Of a stretch of DNA of 41,609 bases, positions 40,695 through 41,609 are shown piece after piece. Each line of letters starts with the position of its first letter. Within the stretch, counting starts at the first letter, position 1. The DNA is taken from positions 1 through 41,609 of the forward strand of contig JASUSA010000026.1 of NCBI GenBank assembly GCA_030446305.1, given 5' to 3'. This DNA comes from Clostridiales bacterium. Its GTDB lineage: Bacteria > Bacillota > Clostridia > Peptostreptococcales > Acidaminobacteraceae. A program made the translations under genes and the position numbers. The notes under the pieces were generated by a model that made no database searches, had not been told where the DNA came from, and saw only the letters and a program-made list of their open reading frames with translations.

Positions 40695-41609
40695 ATGGAA
40701 AGGTATGAACTCATCGTTGTCGGTGCAGGCCCCGCGGGTCTGAGTGCTGCGATTGAAGCAGCAAAAGCCGGCATGAAAACGGTGGTATTCGATGAAAATG
40801 CAAAACCGGGCGGACAGCTCTTTAAACAAATTCATAAATTCTTTGGCTCAAAGGAGCACAAGGCGAAGATCAGGGGCTATAATATCGGCGAAACCCTCTT
40901 AAGAGAAGCGGAAACCTGTGGGGTAGAAGTGGTTTTAAATGCAACGGTGGCAGGTGTTTACGAAGGCAGAGAACTCACGGTCATGCAGGGGGATTCCATC
41001 AAGCACTTTAAAGGGGATTCCATTGTCGTTGCAACGGGTGCCTCAGAAAACATGGTGACGTTTCCGGGGTGGACGCTGCCCGGCGTGATTGGCGCAGGCG
41101 CAGCGCAGACCATGATGAATCTGCATGGGATCAAGCCCGGTAGCCGTGTGCTGATGCTCGGTACCGGCAACGTTGGCCTCGTGGTGAGCTATCAGCTTCT
41201 TCAAGCGGGATGCGAAGTAGTGGCACTGGTAGATGCATCGAAAAAAATCGGCGGCTACGGTGTCCATGCGGCGAAAGTTGCACGGACTGGCGTACCGTTT
41301 TATTTATCCCATACCATTGTCGCTGTACATGGTGAAGATTATGTTAAAGGCGTGACCATTGGCGAAGTTGACGCCACATGGCAAGTGATCCCGGGATCAG
41401 AAAAAACGTTTGACGTCGATACAGTTTGCCTCGCCGTTGGTCTTTCGCCAATGGCGCAGCTTGTGAAGAGTGCGGGCTGTGAAATGAACGGTATTGTCCC
41501 GGCGGTAGACGCCTATGGCGCGACCAGCGTGCCGGGCATATACGCCGCAGGGGATGTTTCGGGCATTGAAGAAGCCAGTTCTGCCATGATTGAGGGCAGA
41601 ATAGCAGGT
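40695..41609 (+). CDS. FAD/NAD(P)-dependent oxidoreductase (HcnB/SoxA-like), 3' end cut
   Basis: 305 residues to the window edge with no stop. It shows the FAD motif VVGAGPAGLSAAIEAAKAG, PGGQLFKQ, VVATGASE, the NAD motif MLGTGNVGLVVSYQLLQAG and the second FAD motif SVPGIYAAGDVSGIEEAS. This is the pattern of sarcosine-oxidase-alpha-like and opine/hydrogen-cyanide synthase HcnB-like dehydrogenases. It should pass electrons between an amino-acid or amine substrate and the [2Fe-2S] partner. The start ATG has AGGTGA upstream. The true C terminus, often a [2Fe-2S]/4Fe domain, lies outside the window. Confidence 0.9.
   Translation, partial: MERYELIVVGAGPAGLSAAIEAAKAGMKTVVFDENAKPGGQLFKQIHKFFGSKEHKAKIRGYNIGETLLREAETCGVEVVLNATVAGVYEGRELTVMQGDSIKHFKGDSIVVATGASENMVTFPGWTLPGVIGAGAAQTMMNLHGIKPGSRVLMLGTGNVGLVVSYQLLQAGCEVVALVDASKKIGGYGVHAAKVARTGVPFYLSHTIVAVHGEDYVKGVTIGEVDATWQVIPGSEKTFDVDTVCLAVGLSPMAQLVKSAGCEMNGIVPAVDAYGATSVPGIYAAGDVSGIEEASSAMIEGRIAG

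Overview
The window comes from a low- to mid-GC, Gram-positive-type anaerobe, most likely a Clostridia-class Bacillota. The evidence is strong AGGAGG ribosome binding sites, frequent TTG/GTG starts, a phosphate butyryltransferase/butyrate kinase pair, CdaR/PucR-, PadR-, MarR- and YeiL-type regulators, a sigma-54 activator with a PrpR-type sensor, and a modular (Glx-type) glutamate synthase set. No rRNA, tRNA, insertion sequence, prophage or CRISPR array was seen. The species cannot be named from the sequence alone.

Layout. 1-5.5 kb: the end of an acetoacetate-decarboxylase-family gene, an AraC regulator, a TIM-barrel isomerase/epimerase-like protein, an OmpR/EnvZ-type two-component system (minus strand) and, divergent from it, a small secreted helical protein followed by a lysine-rich tandem repeat. 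5.5-9.4 kb: a folate-binding GcvT/LigM-like demethylase (minus) divergent from a PucR-type regulator, then a DUF1697 gene. 9.5-19.3 kb: an isochorismatase-like hydrolase, a PrpR-type sigma-54 activator, then a twin-palindrome upstream element and a -24/-12 promoter. These are followed by a dicarboxylate transporter, an aconitase-family hydro-lyase (two subunits), a family III CoA-transferase, an HMG-CoA-lyase-family lyase and a D-malate/tartrate-type dehydrogenase. Together they look like a catabolic route for a branched C5-C6 hydroxy-diacid such as citramalate or a methylmalate, yielding acetyl-CoA plus a 2-oxoacid. This is inferred from gene content.

19.7-29.3 kb: endonuclease IV, a methyltransferase, LysR and a YczE-like membrane protein, a rhomboid protease whose 3' end overlaps a class I isoprenoid synthase-like gene, a MarR/MATE efflux pair and a YeiL-like Crp/Fnr regulator with two small DMT (DUF606) exporters. 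29.6-32.3 kb: ptb-buk, which makes ATP from butyryl-CoA or a branched acyl-CoA, and a PadR regulator whose usual partner gene seems to be lost.

32.5-41.6 kb: an unusual 488-residue HTH protein, an amino-acid permease, a glutamine-synthetase-like ligase, GlxB/GlxC/GlxD, a [2Fe-2S] protein and an FAD/NAD oxidoreductase cut by the window end. This set resembles the gamma-glutamyl/N-methylglutamate amine pathway combined with sarcosine-oxidase-like dehydrogenase parts. The leaders of the permease and of the ligase share an identical 12-nt motif, and in the second it sits in a hairpin with an A1/G4 hexaloop. That is the hallmark of RNAs bound by ANTAR antiterminators, so the nitrogen cluster is probably controlled by transcription antitermination.

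A second theme is a set of unrelated short tandem repeats (6/12, 7/21, 8, 9, 14, 15 and 16 bp units), purine-rich on the + strand, in the spacers just after stop codons. One of them continues the reading frame of the upstream secreted protein beyond its stop codon.
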